From: an uncultured Collinsella sp.
GTDB taxonomy: Bacteria; Actinomycetota; Coriobacteriia; Coriobacteriales; Coriobacteriaceae
Assembly: GCA_902478365.1 (NCBI GenBank)
Contig: CABSKX010000001.1
Location: forward strand, 48,778-112,777
Length of the DNA stretch: 64,000 nucleotides
Direction: 5' to 3'
The number at the start of each line of letters is the position of its first letter. Within the stretch, counting starts at the first letter, position 1. Under the pieces are notes generated by a model that did not search any database, was not told where the DNA came from, and was given only the letters and a program-made list of their open reading frames with translations. A program made the translations under genes and the position numbers. Below are positions 49,706 to 61,395 of the stretch, in pieces.

Positions 49706-50017
49706 GTGTTTCAGATAGCCGATCTGCTCGCTATCGTTGCAGGCGCCATCGCGGGCGCAATTGCCTTCCTTCCCTTTGTCTTTACGCTCAAGCCGGTTCT
49801 TGACGATAAGCAGAATGCGGACATGCTCAAGGGCATGGTGAGTCTGGCGGTCTCGGCAGTCGCCCTGCTCGTCTTTACCTTGGTTGTGTTTGCGTTGTTC
49901 GGAGAGGCATTTCGCATGTTCCTCCTGGGCGAGGCGATCGGCTTCGTGGTCTTTATGGCCGCCTGCACGGTTCGCGTCGCCAAGGCGCTGCGAGATCCTC
50001 ATGAGGTCGAAAGGTAA
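49706..50017 (+). CDS. atpI: AtpI-like small membrane protein
   Basis: The 103-residue protein has about four hydrophobic segments and precedes atpB, the usual place of atpI, whose product helps c-ring assembly. Sequence similarity to known AtpI is weak, so position is the main evidence. The start is GTG with GCGAGGAAG upstream. It ends 3 nt before atpB. Confidence 0.7.
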   Translation: MFQIADLLAIVAGAIAGAIAFLPFVFTLKPVLDDKQNADMLKGMVSLAVSAVALLVFTLVVFALFGEAFRMFLLGEAIGFVVFMAACTVRVAKALRDPHEVER

Positions 50018-50020
50018 GTC

Positions 50021-50824
50021 GTGGAAATTTTTGAAAAGCTGCCTGATGAGATTAATCATCTGGTCAGCGAGTTCAGCTCCACCCCTGTCGTGGGCGATCT
50101 GAGCTGCGGCATCACGCAGTACTCGTTTTGGCTGATCGTCTCCACGATCGTGCTCCTGATCGTCCTGGCCGTGTTCAAGAAGAAGCAGACCCTAGTTCCC
50201 AAGGGCTTCTTCGTCAACGGTTTCGAGTACATCATCGAGTACGTCGAGAACGATATCGGCAAGGGCGTCGTGGGTGAGAACTGGAAGAAGCACTTCCCGT
50301 TTCTGTGCTCGCTTTTCCTGTTCATCCTGATCAATAACATGATCGGCCTGATCCCGGGAATGAAGCCCGGCACCGGCGCAATCGGCTCCACCGCCGCGCT
50401 CGCCATCTTCGCCTTCGTGTACTTCATCTACTACGGATGCAAGGCTCACGGCGTGATCGGCTACATCAAGAGCCTCGCCCCGCAGGGCGTGAGCTTCCCG
50501 ATGAACGTGCTTGTGTGGGTCGTCGAGCTTTTCTCGACCTTCCTGCGCCTCATCACGCTCGCCGTCCGTCTGTTCTGCAACATGTTCGCAGGACACGTGG
50601 TCATGGGCTCGTTCGCCATCATGGCGAGCATGTTCATGCAGCCGCTGCTTCAGCAGGTTTCCGCGGCCCACGCCGTCGGCGCCCTGCCTTCGCTGGCCTG
50701 GCTTGCCATCCTCATCCTGATCTATGCGATCGAGCTTGTGGTCGGCGCCATCCAGGCTTACGTCTTCACGGTCCTTACCGCCGTGTATGTCTCCGAGGCA
50801 GAGGAGGTCGCGGAGGAGGAGTAA
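50021..50824 (+). CDS. atpB: F-type ATP synthase subunit a
   Basis: The 267-residue subunit has five to six membrane helices and the essential Arg in the helix LITLAVRLFCNMFAGH. It forms the proton half-channels next to the c-ring. The GTG start at 50021 is 3 nt after the atpI-like gene. A small hairpin (GCCTT/AAGGC) lies in the 124-nt gap before atpE. Confidence 0.95.
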   Translation: MEIFEKLPDEINHLVSEFSSTPVVGDLSCGITQYSFWLIVSTIVLLIVLAVFKKKQTLVPKGFFVNGFEYIIEYVENDIGKGVVGENWKKHFPFLCSLFLFILINNMIGLIPGMKPGTGAIGSTAALAIFAFVYFIYYGCKAHGVIGYIKSLAPQGVSFPMNVLVWVVELFSTFLRLITLAVRLFCNMFAGHVVMGSFAIMASMFMQPLLQQVSAAHAVGALPSLAWLAILILIYAIELVVGAIQAYVFTVLTAVYVSEAEEVAEEE

Positions 50825-50948
50825 TCTTCCGTTCGCGCCTTAAAGGTAAGGCAATTCGTTAAACCGTCGGTGCCCGCACCCATGGAGCCCGGCAGTTATA
50901 AAAAGGTTATCCTGCGTGAAATAAGACACGCACGACAAAGGAGGAATC

Positions 50949-51143
50949 GTGGGAGTTATCGGTTACGGTCTCGGTGTTATCGGCGCTGGTCTTGCTATCG
51001 GCCTGTCTGCTCTGGGTGCTACGGGTGCTATGGCCCGTCAGCCTGAGGTCCAGGGCCGCGTGTTCACCGTCTTCATCATGGGCTCCGCCTTCGGCGAGGC
51101 TCTGGCTCTGATCGGCTTCGTTGTCGCGCTGATCGTTAAATAG
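50949..51143 (+). CDS. atpE: F-type ATP synthase subunit c
   Basis: The 64-residue hairpin protein has two membrane helices joined by the polar loop ARQPE, with the ion-binding Glu in GEALALIG of helix 2. Helix 1 is Gly/Ala-rich (GLGVIGAGLAIGLSALGATGA). It is shorter than the usual 70-80 residues. The start is GTG with AAAGGAGG. The lack of the Gln and Glu-Ser pattern of sodium-type c subunits suggests proton coupling. Confidence 0.95.
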   Translation: MGVIGYGLGVIGAGLAIGLSALGATGAMARQPEVQGRVFTVFIMGSAFGEALALIGFVVALIVK

Positions 51144-51158
51144 CACGGAGCGTCAAGT

Positions 51159-51761
51159 ATGAATCTTTCATCCCAGAAGAGCGCGATCGCACTCTCCGCG
51201 TCCGCGGCCGCGCTGCTTATGCCGGTTTCCGCGTTCGCCGAGGACGGCGCTGCCGGTGCGGACATCCTCATCCCTAAGATGGCGGAGTTCATCCCGGCGC
51301 TTATCGCCTTCCTGATCATCTGGATCGTGCTGGCAAAGGTCGCCCTGCCGGGCATCATGAAAACCATGGAGGAGCGCGGCAAGAAGATCGAGGAGAGCCT
51401 CGACGAGGCCGAGAAGACCAAGCAGGAGGCTATCGCCAAGCGCGCTGAGTCCGACTCGATCGTCACCGACGCCCGTCGTCAGGCTGCTGGCATCGTTCTC
51501 GAGGCCCGTAAGGACGCCGAGTCCGAGCGCGCCCGTATCATCGAGGCTGCTCACAAGGAGGCCGAGGAGATCATCGCCAAGGCCCATACGACCGTCGAGG
51601 ACGAGCGCAAGTCCATCTACGCCGGTGCCGCGTGCTCCATCGCCGACCTGTCCGTTGCCGTCGCTACCAAGATCGTGGGCGAGGCACTCGAGGACGAGTC
51701 CGAGCAGAAGAAGCTCATCGAGCGCTACATCCAGGAAGCAGGTAGCCTGAATGCCGACTAG
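51159..51761 (+). CDS. atpF: F-type ATP synthase subunit b
   Basis: The 200-residue stator subunit has a membrane helix (about 45-65, FIPALIAFLIIWIVLAKVALPG) followed by a long charged helix that reaches the F1 head. An additional hydrophobic N-terminal segment ends in SAFAED and looks like a cleavable signal sequence, which is unusual for b subunits. The gene overlaps atpH by 11 nt. Confidence 0.95.
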   Translation: MNLSSQKSAIALSASAAALLMPVSAFAEDGAAGADILIPKMAEFIPALIAFLIIWIVLAKVALPGIMKTMEERGKKIEESLDEAEKTKQEAIAKRAESDSIVTDARRQAAGIVLEARKDAESERARIIEAAHKEAEEIIAKAHTTVEDERKSIYAGAACSIADLSVAVATKIVGEALEDESEQKKLIERYIQEAGSLNAD

Positions 51762-52227
51762 CCGCTATCAGGACAAGGTACTCGAGACCTACGCGCGCTC
51801 CCTTTTGGAAGCCGCCAAGGCCGAGAACCATGTGTTCGAGGACCTCGAGATGATCGAGCGCCTGGCTTCCGCCAGCCCCGAGATCATCGCCGTGCTCGAT
51901 ACCATGTCCAAGCGCGACCAGCTCGACCTTCTTCCCAAGGTGGCAGCTGCCTTTAAGTATGTTGCCGAGGAAGACGAGGATGTAGTGGGCGTGACCGTCA
52001 CCACGGCGATCCCGCTCGACGACGAGCTGCGTCAAACCATCACTAAGAAATGCGAGCAGGACTTCGGCCGCAAGGTATTCCTTATCGAGCAGGTCGACCC
52101 GTCTATCGTGGGCGGCCTGGTGCTCGAGGCCCGCGGCGAGCGTCGTGACATTTCCGTCAAGACGCAGCTGCGCATCGCGCAGGAGACCCTCGCAAACTCT
52201 GCTAATTCGTACGGAGGTGAAGCCTAA
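51751..52227 (+). CDS. atpH: F-type ATP synthase subunit delta
   Basis: The 158-residue delta subunit links the b stalk to the top of the alpha3beta3 head. It has the C-terminal family motif [25 protein letters not shown]. It is shorter than the usual ~180 residues. It overlaps atpF by 11 nt and atpA by one (TAATG), so translation is coupled. Confidence 0.92.
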   Translation: MPTSRYQDKVLETYARSLLEAAKAENHVFEDLEMIERLASASPEIIAVLDTMSKRDQLDLLPKVAAAFKYVAEEDEDVVGVTVTTAIPLDDELRQTITKKCEQDFGRKVFLIEQVDPSIVGGLVLEARGERRDISVKTQLRIAQETLANSANSYGGEA

Positions 52228-53825
52228 TGTCCGAAACCCTCAATGCCCAGGATATCGCCAAGAAACTGCAGGAGCAGCTCACGAGCCTCTCCGCGACGGT
52301 CGATACGCATGAGGTTTCAACGGTCGACGAGGTAGGCGACGGCATCGCGCGCGTTTCCGGCCTCAAGAGCGCCATGGCAGGCGAGCTTCTGGAGTTCAAG
52401 AGCTCCGATACCGGCGAGACCGTCTTCGGCCTTGCCCAGAACCTTGACCGTGACGAGGTCGGCGCCGTTCTGTTCGGTGCCGTCGACTCCATCAAGGAAG
52501 GCGACGAGTGCCGCACCACTGGCCGCATTATGGATATCCCCGTGAGCCGCGCTATGCTCGGCCGCGTCGTCAATCCGCTCGGCCAGCCCATCGACGGCCT
52601 GGGCGACATCGTCGCCACGCACCGTCGCCCCATTGAGTTCAAGGCCCCCGGCGTTATCGACCGTACCCCGGTGTGCGAGCCGGTTCAGACCGGCCTGTTG
52701 GCCATCGACTCCATGGTGCCTATCGGCCGTGGTCAGCGTGAGCTCATCATCGGCGACCGCAAGACCGGTAAGACCGCCATTGCCATCGACGCTATCCTCA
52801 ATCAGCGCGGCAAGGGCATGGTCTGCATCTATGTCGCCATCGGCCAGAAGGCCTCCACGGTTGCCAACATCCGCGAGACCCTCGCTCAGCACGGTGCGCT
52901 CGACTACACCATCATCGTTTCGGCCACCGCTGCCGATTCCGCCCCTATGCAGTACATCGCGCCTATGGCCGGTGCCGCTATCGGCGAGTTCTTTATGTAC
53001 AACGGCGAGGACGGTAAGCCCGCCAGCGAGACCAACCCCGGCGGTCACGTGCTCGTCATCTACGACGACCTGTCCAAGCAGGCCGTGGCCTACCGTCAGA
53101 TGTCGCTGACGCTGCATCGTCCGCCCGGACGCGAGGCCTATCCTGGCGACATCTTCTACCTGCACTCTCGTCTGCTCGAGCGTGCCGTCAAGATGTCCAA
53201 GAAGAACGGCTACGGCTCCATGACGGCACTGCCGATCATCGAGACCCAGGACGGCGACGTCTCGGCCTACATTCCGACCAACGTCATTTCCATTACCGAT
53301 GGTCAGATCTACCTGCAGTCCGAGCTCTTCTTCCAGGGTCAGCGCCCGGCAGTCGACGTGGGCATCTCCGTGTCCCGCGTCGGTGGCGATGCGCAGACCA
53401 AGGCTATGAAGCAGGTCGCCGGCAACCTCCGTCTGGACCTCGCTTCGTACCAGGAGCTCGCTGGCTTTACCCAGTTCGGCTCCGACCTCGATGAGGCTAC
53501 TCAGAAGCAGCTGACCCATGGTGCCCGCATGACCGAGCTCCTGAAGCAGCCGCGCTACCAGCCGTTTGAGGTTGGCGAGCAGATCGTTACGCTGTTCGCT
53601 GGCAACGAGGGCTTCCTGGATGACCTGGAGATCGCCGACGTGCTGCCTTTCCGTGCCGAGCTCATCGAGTACATGGACAATGGCTTTGGCTCGCTGCTCG
53701 ACAAGGTTCGCGCCAAGAAGATCGACGACGACACCAAGGCTGAGCTCTTGCGTGTCATCGGTGACTTCAAGCAGCAGTTCATGGCCAAGCACCATTCGGA
53801 TGTTTCTGGATCAGAGGAGAACTAA
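52227..53825 (+). CDS. atpA: F-type ATP synthase subunit alpha
   Basis: The 532-residue subunit has Walker A GDRKTGKT and the arginine finger region in [22 protein letters not shown]. It forms the non-catalytic nucleotide sites of F1. Length and motifs are normal. It starts within the TAATG overlap with atpH and ends 5 nt before atpG. Confidence 0.98.
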   Translation: MSETLNAQDIAKKLQEQLTSLSATVDTHEVSTVDEVGDGIARVSGLKSAMAGELLEFKSSDTGETVFGLAQNLDRDEVGAVLFGAVDSIKEGDECRTTGRIMDIPVSRAMLGRVVNPLGQPIDGLGDIVATHRRPIEFKAPGVIDRTPVCEPVQTGLLAIDSMVPIGRGQRELIIGDRKTGKTAIAIDAILNQRGKGMVCIYVAIGQKASTVANIRETLAQHGALDYTIIVSATAADSAPMQYIAPMAGAAIGEFFMYNGEDGKPASETNPGGHVLVIYDDLSKQAVAYRQMSLTLHRPPGREAYPGDIFYLHSRLLERAVKMSKKNGYGSMTALPIIETQDGDVSAYIPTNVISITDGQIYLQSELFFQGQRPAVDVGISVSRVGGDAQTKAMKQVAGNLRLDLASYQELAGFTQFGSDLDEATQKQLTHGARMTELLKQPRYQPFEVGEQIVTLFAGNEGFLDDLEIADVLPFRAELIEYMDNGFGSLLDKVRAKKIDDDTKAELLRVIGDFKQQFMAKHHSDVSGSEEN

Positions 53826-53830
53826 GCCCT

Positions 53831-56193
<2,363 letters not shown>

Positions 56194-56196
56194 GTT

Positions 56197-56589
56197 ATGC
56201 GTATCCGCATCGTGTGCCCCGTGAGCTGCGCCTATGAGGGCGACGCTGCGTTTGTGTCGATTCCGTCCACGGATGGCGAGTTTGGCGTTCTGCCTGCTCA
56301 CTCCAGCGAAATCTGCACGATCGACCGCGGTTACGTTCGCGTTTCCGATAAGGCCATGGGCACTGTCGACCACACGTTTGCCGTGGCCGGCGGCTATGCC
56401 CAGGTTGCGGACGATGTCGTGACCGTCCTCGCCGAGCGCGCTTGCGATTTGGCGACCGTCGACGCCGACAAGGTTAAAGCTGATATTCAAGGTTTTGAAG
56501 AGAAGCTGGGTAATTTGTCGGAGGATGATGCACGCCGCGCCTACCTCTATAATGAAATCGCATGGTGTAAGCTCAAGCTTGCCCAATAG
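56197..56589 (+). CDS. atpC: F-type ATP synthase subunit epsilon
   Basis: The 130-residue subunit has the N-terminal beta-sandwich (FGVLPAHSSEICTIDRGYVRV; AVAGGYAQVADDVVTVLAERA) and a C-terminal helical hairpin that can inhibit ATP hydrolysis. It ends the operon, 36 nt before a strong terminator. Confidence 0.95.
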   Translation: MRIRIVCPVSCAYEGDAAFVSIPSTDGEFGVLPAHSSEICTIDRGYVRVSDKAMGTVDHTFAVAGGYAQVADDVVTVLAERACDLATVDADKVKADIQGFEEKLGNLSEDDARRAYLYNEIAWCKLKLAQ

Positions 56590-56625
56590 TCAAACGCTTT
56601 AGCGTTCGACCATTTGCGAACACAT

Positions 56626-56664
56626 CATGCCCGGGATGGCTCAGCCACCCCGGGCATGCTTTTT
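56626..56664 (+). terminator. Intrinsic terminator of the ATP synthase operon
   Basis: CATGCCCGGGATGGC (56626-56640) pairs with GCCACCCCGGGCATG (56644-56658) with one mismatch, followed by CTTTTT. It lies 14 nt before the murA start codon, so it may also affect read-through into murA. Confidence 0.9.
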
Positions 56665-56677
56665 GAAAGGGTAGACC

Positions 56678-57961
56678 TTGGATATTATCCGCGTTGAGGG
56701 TGGCCACGCCATCGGAGGCTCCGTGCCCGTCTCGGGTGCCAAGAACTCCGCGCTCAAACTTATGGCGGCAACGCTTCTGGCGCCGGGCAAGACGACGCTG
56801 CAGAACGTGCCTGATATTTCCGATGTCCACGTGATGGGCAAGGTGCTCAAGGGTATGGGCGCTACGATCGATGTTCTCGACGAGCACACGCTCGAGATCG
56901 ATACCTCCCAGGTCGATTCTTGGGAGGCACCCTACGAGCTCGTTGCCAAGATGCGCGCTTCCACTGCCGTGATGGGACCCCTGCTGGGCCGTTTTCATCG
57001 CGCCAAGATCGCCATGCCCGGCGGCTGCAACCTGGGCGCTCGCAAGATCGATATGCATATCTTGGGTCTTGAGGCCTTGGGCGTTGAGTTCGATACCGCC
57101 CACGGCTACATTAACGCCAACGCGCCCCAGGGCCTGCACGGTACCACCGTCACGCTCGAGTTTGCCAGTGTCGGTGCGACTGAGAACCTCATCATGGCCT
57201 CCGTGCGCGCGCAGGGTACCACGGTTATCGACAATGCCGCCCGCGAGCCCGAGATTGTCGATCTCGCCAACATGCTTAACGAGATGGGTGCCAAGATTGT
57301 CGGCGCCGGTACGCCTGTCGTGACCATCGAGGGCGTGGAGGAGCTGCATCCCGTTACCCATCGCGTGGTGGGTGACCGCATCGAGGCCGGTACCTTTATC
57401 GTTGCCGGCGCGTTGATGGCCGACGATCGCGGTGTCGATGTTACGGGCTTTTGCCCCATTCATTTGGGCATGGTGCTCAAGAAGATGGAGCTCATGGGTA
57501 TCGACTGCGAGCGCGTCGAGGATGGCGTCCATGTGAACCGTGCCGAGCGCATCAAGCCGGTCGACATCCAGACCCTTCCGTTCCCCGGCTTCCCGACGGA
57601 CATGCAGGCGCAGATTATGGTACTCTCCGCCCTTGCCGATGGTAGCTCCGTTATCACCGAGAACATCTTCGAGAATCGCTTTATGTTCGCATCCGAGCTG
57701 GTGCGCATGGGCGCCGATATTCGCATCGAGAGCCATCACGCTATGATTCACGGCGTCAAGGGCTTCTCCGGCGCTCAGGTAACCTCACCGGATCTTCGTG
57801 GTGGCGCGGCGCTCGTCGTTGCCGGCCTAATTGCCGACGGCACGACCGAGGTCTCGGCCATCCATCACATTAAGCGCGGCTACGAACAGTTTGTTGAAAA
57901 GTTGCAGGCGCTTGGCGCTCATGTCGAGCACGCCACTGTTCCCGATCCCGTCATCTACTAA
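56678..57961 (+). CDS. murA: UDP-N-acetylglucosamine 1-carboxyvinyltransferase
   Basis: The 427-residue enzyme catalyses the first committed step of peptidoglycan synthesis. It carries Lys22 (SGAKNS) and catalytic Cys117 in PGGCNLGARKID, so it should be fosfomycin sensitive in principle. The start is TTG with AAAGGG upstream. Its position right after the ATP synthase operon is common in Gram-positive bacteria. An LCP-family cell envelope gene follows 12 nt later. Confidence 0.97.
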   Translation: MDIIRVEGGHAIGGSVPVSGAKNSALKLMAATLLAPGKTTLQNVPDISDVHVMGKVLKGMGATIDVLDEHTLEIDTSQVDSWEAPYELVAKMRASTAVMGPLLGRFHRAKIAMPGGCNLGARKIDMHILGLEALGVEFDTAHGYINANAPQGLHGTTVTLEFASVGATENLIMASVRAQGTTVIDNAAREPEIVDLANMLNEMGAKIVGAGTPVVTIEGVEELHPVTHRVVGDRIEAGTFIVAGALMADDRGVDVTGFCPIHLGMVLKKMELMGIDCERVEDGVHVNRAERIKPVDIQTLPFPGFPTDMQAQIMVLSALADGSSVITENIFENRFMFASELVRMGADIRIESHHAMIHGVKGFSGAQVTSPDLRGGAALVVAGLIADGTTEVSAIHHIKRGYEQFVEKLQALGAHVEHATVPDPVIY

Positions 57962-57973
57962 TGCAGGTTGCCT

Positions 57974-59197
57974 ATGTTTAAGAAAAAGCCCATTACGGAA
58001 TCTCGAAGACCTTCGACCGGCGCTCAGGCAAAAATCTATAGCCGCGATAACGTTGCCCGCTATTCCGAGCGCGCCCGTCAGCGCCGTCGCGGTCATACGG
58101 TTCGCCGCGTTGCGCTCATTGTTGTGCTCGGTGTGCTGCTGAGCGCTACGACTGCCGCCGGCCTGTGGTTTGCCACCATTATGGGCAAGCTCGGCGATTC
58201 CAATGTCATTACCGACAACCTGCGCCAGATCCTGGTTGATACCGACGAGGCAAAGGACCCGTTCTACGTGCTACTCCTTGGCACTGACGGTCGCCCGGGC
58301 GAGGATACATACCGCGCCGACTCGATTATCCTGGCGCGTATCGACCCCACGCAAAAACAGGCGACGCTCATCTCCATTCCGCGCGATACCAAGGTCGTCT
58401 ACAACGGCTCGACCATGAAGATCAACGCCTGCCATACCTACGGCGGCGCCGAAGCCATGGTCCAGGCGGTCAACGAGCTGTGCGGTGTCCAGATTTCCCA
58501 CTATGCCGAGGTCAGCTTCGACGGCATGCAGTCGCTCATCGATTCGGTCGGCGGCATCGACATTAACGCAACCGACGATGTCGACGACCCCGAGCATCTC
58601 GACATTAAGATCACCGCCGGTCAGCAGCACATGGATGGCGCGACCGCCCTTACCTATGCCCGTTGCCGCTACATCTATGCCGATGGCGACTACACACGCA
58701 TGCGCCACCAGCGTCAGGTGCTCGGCGCCCTCGCCAACCAGATCCTCAACAACTTCGATGCCACCAAGGTCTTCGACCTCGTCAATTCGCTGTCCGACAT
58801 GCTCGTGACCGATATGAGCGTTCAGGTCATCGTCTCTACGGTCAATGCCATGCGCGGCATGGATGTTGACGGCATCTATTCGGCCAACTTGCCTTCGTAT
58901 GCCGATGCCAGCACCATGATTGATGGCGTGAGCTACGTCTTTGTCTACGAGGACGAGCTTAAGGAAATGATGGAGCGCGTCGACGCTGGTAAGGATCCCA
59001 AGGGCCCCAATACCATGGGCCAGTCCGATGGCTCCAGCTCTACGATCGGCGACCTGAACAACAACACGTCCGATGATTACGCCAACGGCACCGCAACCTC
59101 ATCGGTTAGCTCTGACGATTCCGATGACACAAGCGATTCGAGCGATTCGGGCTACTACGAAGAGCCCACCGGCGACGGCAACGGCTACTCCTACTAG
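57974..59197 (+). CDS. LytR-CpsA-Psr (LCP) family protein
   Basis: The 407-residue protein has a basic N-terminal cytoplasmic stretch, one membrane helix (about 42-65) and an extracytoplasmic LCP domain (about 90-250: LLGTDGRPGEDTYRADSIILARIDP, SIPRDTKVVYNG, DATALTYARCRYI). LCP enzymes attach glycopolymers to peptidoglycan. A Ser/Asp/Thr-rich tail of about 60 residues ends the protein. ATG at 57974 is chosen; a TTG six bases upstream is possible. It probably shares an operon with murA. Confidence 0.9.
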   Translation: MFKKKPITESRRPSTGAQAKIYSRDNVARYSERARQRRRGHTVRRVALIVVLGVLLSATTAAGLWFATIMGKLGDSNVITDNLRQILVDTDEAKDPFYVLLLGTDGRPGEDTYRADSIILARIDPTQKQATLISIPRDTKVVYNGSTMKINACHTYGGAEAMVQAVNELCGVQISHYAEVSFDGMQSLIDSVGGIDINATDDVDDPEHLDIKITAGQQHMDGATALTYARCRYIYADGDYTRMRHQRQVLGALANQILNNFDATKVFDLVNSLSDMLVTDMSVQVIVSTVNAMRGMDVDGIYSANLPSYADASTMIDGVSYVFVYEDELKEMMERVDAGKDPKGPNTMGQSDGSSSTIGDLNNNTSDDYANGTATSSVSSDDSDDTSDSSDSGYYEEPTGDGNGYSY

Positions 59198-59228
59198 TTC
59201 CGCCGTTCTACCGAACGGCGGACCGGCC

Positions 59229-59342
59229 GACTCTGCGCGCCGCCCAAGGCGACAATTTGTCATTCAAAAGGCAGGGCATGACCAGAAGGTCAATGCCCTG
59301 CCTTTTTCATGCCAACTTGTCCGCCTTGGGCGGCGCTCGCTG
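59229..59342 (+). repeat. Three-helix structured element, copy 4 of 4
   Basis: The outer helix GCCGCCCAAGGC-GACAA (59239-59255) pairs with TTGTC-c-GCCTTGGGCGGC (59317-59334), with the same single-base bulge after TTGTC as in the other copies. The middle helix is TGTCAT/ATGCCA. The inner hairpin is GGCAGGGCATGACC-agaa-GGTCAATGCCCTGCC (about 59270-59303). Flanks are GACTCTGC and GCTCGCTG. Confidence 0.82.
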
Positions 59343-59381
59343 ACGTTGGCTCAACCTGCGATGCTGTGTAGTGGTAGTCAT

Positions 59382-59484
59382 CGGGGACGTTCTTAAACGA
59401 CTAGTCAAAGGGGACACTCTTGCGGCACTTGACACTTGGCACTTGGGGACGTTCCTTATGTGCCGGCAGTTTGGGACACTTCTT
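59382..59484. repeat. Four spaced GGGGACGTTCTT-like repeats
   Basis: CGGGGACGTTCTTA (59382-59395), AGGGGACACTCTT (59409-59421), TGGGGACGTTCCTTA (59444-59458) and TTGGGACACTTCTTA (59471-59485) occur within about 100 bp in the same orientation. The first is also present after prfA at 43850-43863, between inverted TAGTC/GACTA arms. Confidence 0.65.
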
Positions 59485-59532
59485 ACGCCAAGAGGCTGGT
59501 GCACATCTACCTGTCCTCAGTGCACCAAAAAT

Positions 59533-59567
59533 AATCGCCCCGTTCTCTGGTGAGGACGGGGCGATTT
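59533..59567 (-). terminator. Intrinsic terminator of pepT
   Basis: On the minus strand AATCGCCCCGT pairs with ACGGGGCGATT around a 12-nt loop and runs into ATTTTTGG. It lies 26 nt past the pepT stop. Confidence 0.85.
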
Positions 59568-59592
59568 CTCTATTAGGCTTGTGCAGCCAGGC

Positions 59593-60840
59593 TTATGCGA
59601 AGCGGGCGACGAGTTCCTGGAGGACGTCGGTCATCTTGACGAGCGAGCTGACCGGGACAAACTCGTTAACGCCGTGGTAGCAGTAGCCGCCTGTGGAAAG
59701 GTTGGGGCAGGGCAGGCCACGGAACGACAGCTGCGCACCGTCGGTACCACCGCGAATCGGCAGCACCTGGGGCTCAATGTCGCAGGCAAGGTAGGCTTCC
59801 TTGGCGACATCGATAAGCTCGGGGTAGTCACGCACGATCTCGGCCATGTTGCGGTACTGCTGCTTGATCTCGACCGTCACGCGTTCATCGCCCAGGCGCT
59901 GGTTGAGCAGGGCTGCGGCGGAATCAATCAGCGCGAGCTTCTGCTGGAACTTTGCCGCGTCGTGGTCGCGAACGATATAGCGCGCCGTAGCGTGGTCGAC
60001 GGTTGCAGACACGCCCTCAAGATGATAGAAGCCCTCGTAGCCCTCGGTGTATTCCGGGCGCTGCGCATAAGGGAGCAGCGCGTTAAAGTCGCAGAACAGA
60101 TTGCCCGCGTTGACCATGCGGCCCTTGGCGTCACCGGGATGGATGGACTGGCCCTCAAAGTGAACGGTTGCCTCGGCGGCGTTAAAGCACTCCCACTCCA
60201 GCTCGCCAATGGGACCGCCGTCGACCGTGTAGGCGTACTTGCAGCCGAAGGCCTCGATGTCCAACAGTTCGGCGCCGTGACCGATTTCTTCGTCCGGGCA
60301 AAAACAAATGCCGAGTGCGGGGTGGGGCAGCGAGGGGTCCTGAGCGATACGCGCGACAAGCGCCATGATCTCGGCGACACCGGCCTTGTCGTCGGCGCCC
60401 AGCAGCGTGGTGCCGTCACTGCAGACCAAGTCCTCACCCACAAGGTCGTTCAGGGCGGGAAGCTTGGCGGTGCTCATGGCCACGGGCTTGCCGTCAACGG
60501 TACCGCAGACCAGGTCGCCGCCTTCGTAGTGCACAATGTGTGGCTTCACACCGGCGCCCGGCGCAACCTCGGTGGTGTCGAGGTGTGCGATCAGACCCAG
60601 GGCGGGCTTGTCCTCCGCGCCCGCGCTCGCAGGAATATGCGCGCAGACGTAGGCATGCTCGGTCACATGGGCATCGGCCGCGCCGAGCTCGCGCAGCTCC
60701 TCGGCCAGCACATTAGCAAGGTCAAACTGAACGTTGCTCGAAGGCACCTGGTCGCAGTTTGCATCCTCGGATTGCGTGTTGATTTGGACGTAGCGCAAAA
60801 AGCGCTCAAGGACGTCGGGGTTCGTGGTGTTGTTTTCCAT
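59593..60840 (-). CDS. pepT: Peptidase T (tripeptide aminopeptidase)
   Basis: The 415-residue dizinc M20 peptidase removes the N-terminal residue from tripeptides. It has LIAHLDTTEV (zinc His and catalytic Asp), LGADDKAGVAEI (bridging Asp) and FCPDEEIGHGAE (catalytic Glu), and a late zinc ligand region. The ATG at 60840 has GGAG nine bases upstream; the longer frame to 60993 overlaps the divergent regulator gene and is not supported. Confidence 0.95.
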   Translation of the reverse strand: MENNTTNPDVLERFLRYVQINTQSEDANCDQVPSSNVQFDLANVLAEELRELGAADAHVTEHAYVCAHIPASAGAEDKPALGLIAHLDTTEVAPGAGVKPHIVHYEGGDLVCGTVDGKPVAMSTAKLPALNDLVGEDLVCSDGTTLLGADDKAGVAEIMALVARIAQDPSLPHPALGICFCPDEEIGHGAELLDIEAFGCKYAYTVDGGPIGELEWECFNAAEATVHFEGQSIHPGDAKGRMVNAGNLFCDFNALLPYAQRPEYTEGYEGFYHLEGVSATVDHATARYIVRDHDAAKFQQKLALIDSAAALLNQRLGDERVTVEIKQQYRNMAEIVRDYPELIDVAKEAYLACDIEPQVLPIRGGTDGAQLSFRGLPCPNLSTGGYCYHGVNEFVPVSSLVKMTDVLQELVARFA

Positions 60841-60960
60841 AAAGACCGCTCCAATCTTGGTCGTCGTGTGCAACAAGAACTCTAGCACGGTATGCCACAG
60901 CATACCGCGACGGGCGGATGGGGTAGAATCAGCCTTTGAAAGCAGAAGGGACGGAAGGTC

Positions 60961-61383
60961 ATGGATACGACAAATAGCTCGCGCGAGCTGCACCTAACGG
61001 TGGCGAACGAAGACTACTTGGAGTGCATGGTTCGCATCGAAAACGAAGAAGGGGAGACCAATGGCGTGCGATCGGTCGACATCGCGCAGCGTCTTGGTGT
61101 CTCCAAGGCATCGGTCAATAAGGCGGTTTCGGCGCTTAAGGCGTCCGAGCTTGTCGAGCAATCGCATTACGGCAAGGTCATCCTGACCGACCGTGGTCGC
61201 GAGGTCGGCACGGCAATCTGGTACCGTCATCGCCTTATCCGCACGTTTTTGGTCCAGGAGCTCGGCGTCGATTTTGAGCGGGCCGATTCCGAGGCGTGCA
61301 TGATGGAACATGCGCTTTCCGAGGACACGATGAGCCGCTGGCTCGCCTATCTCGAAAAACAGGGAATCAGCGTCGAGGAATAG
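60961..61383 (+). CDS. DtxR/MntR-type metal-dependent regulator
   Basis: The 140-residue protein has an N-terminal winged helix (VRSVDIAQRLGVSKASVNKAVSALKASELVEQSHYGKVILTDRG) and the DtxR dimerisation domain with metal-type residues (RHRLIRTFLVQELGVD, CMMEHALSEDT). It lacks the C-terminal SH3-like domain, as in MntR. It should control metal uptake genes with manganese or iron as co-repressor; no such genes are in the window. The start is divergent from pepT. Confidence 0.88.
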   Translation: MDTTNSSRELHLTVANEDYLECMVRIENEEGETNGVRSVDIAQRLGVSKASVNKAVSALKASELVEQSHYGKVILTDRGREVGTAIWYRHRLIRTFLVQELGVDFERADSEACMMEHALSEDTMSRWLAYLEKQGISVEE

Positions 61384-61395
61384 CGAAACACATAT

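Larger units (their letters stand above)
59198..59592. other. Non-coding region between LCP gene and pepT
   Basis: It holds, in order, a hairpin identical to the one after prfA (59200-59221), the three-helix element copy 4 (59229-59342), four spaced GGGGACG/GGGACAC-type repeats (59382-59484) and the pepT terminator (59533-59567). No gene is supported. Confidence 0.75.
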
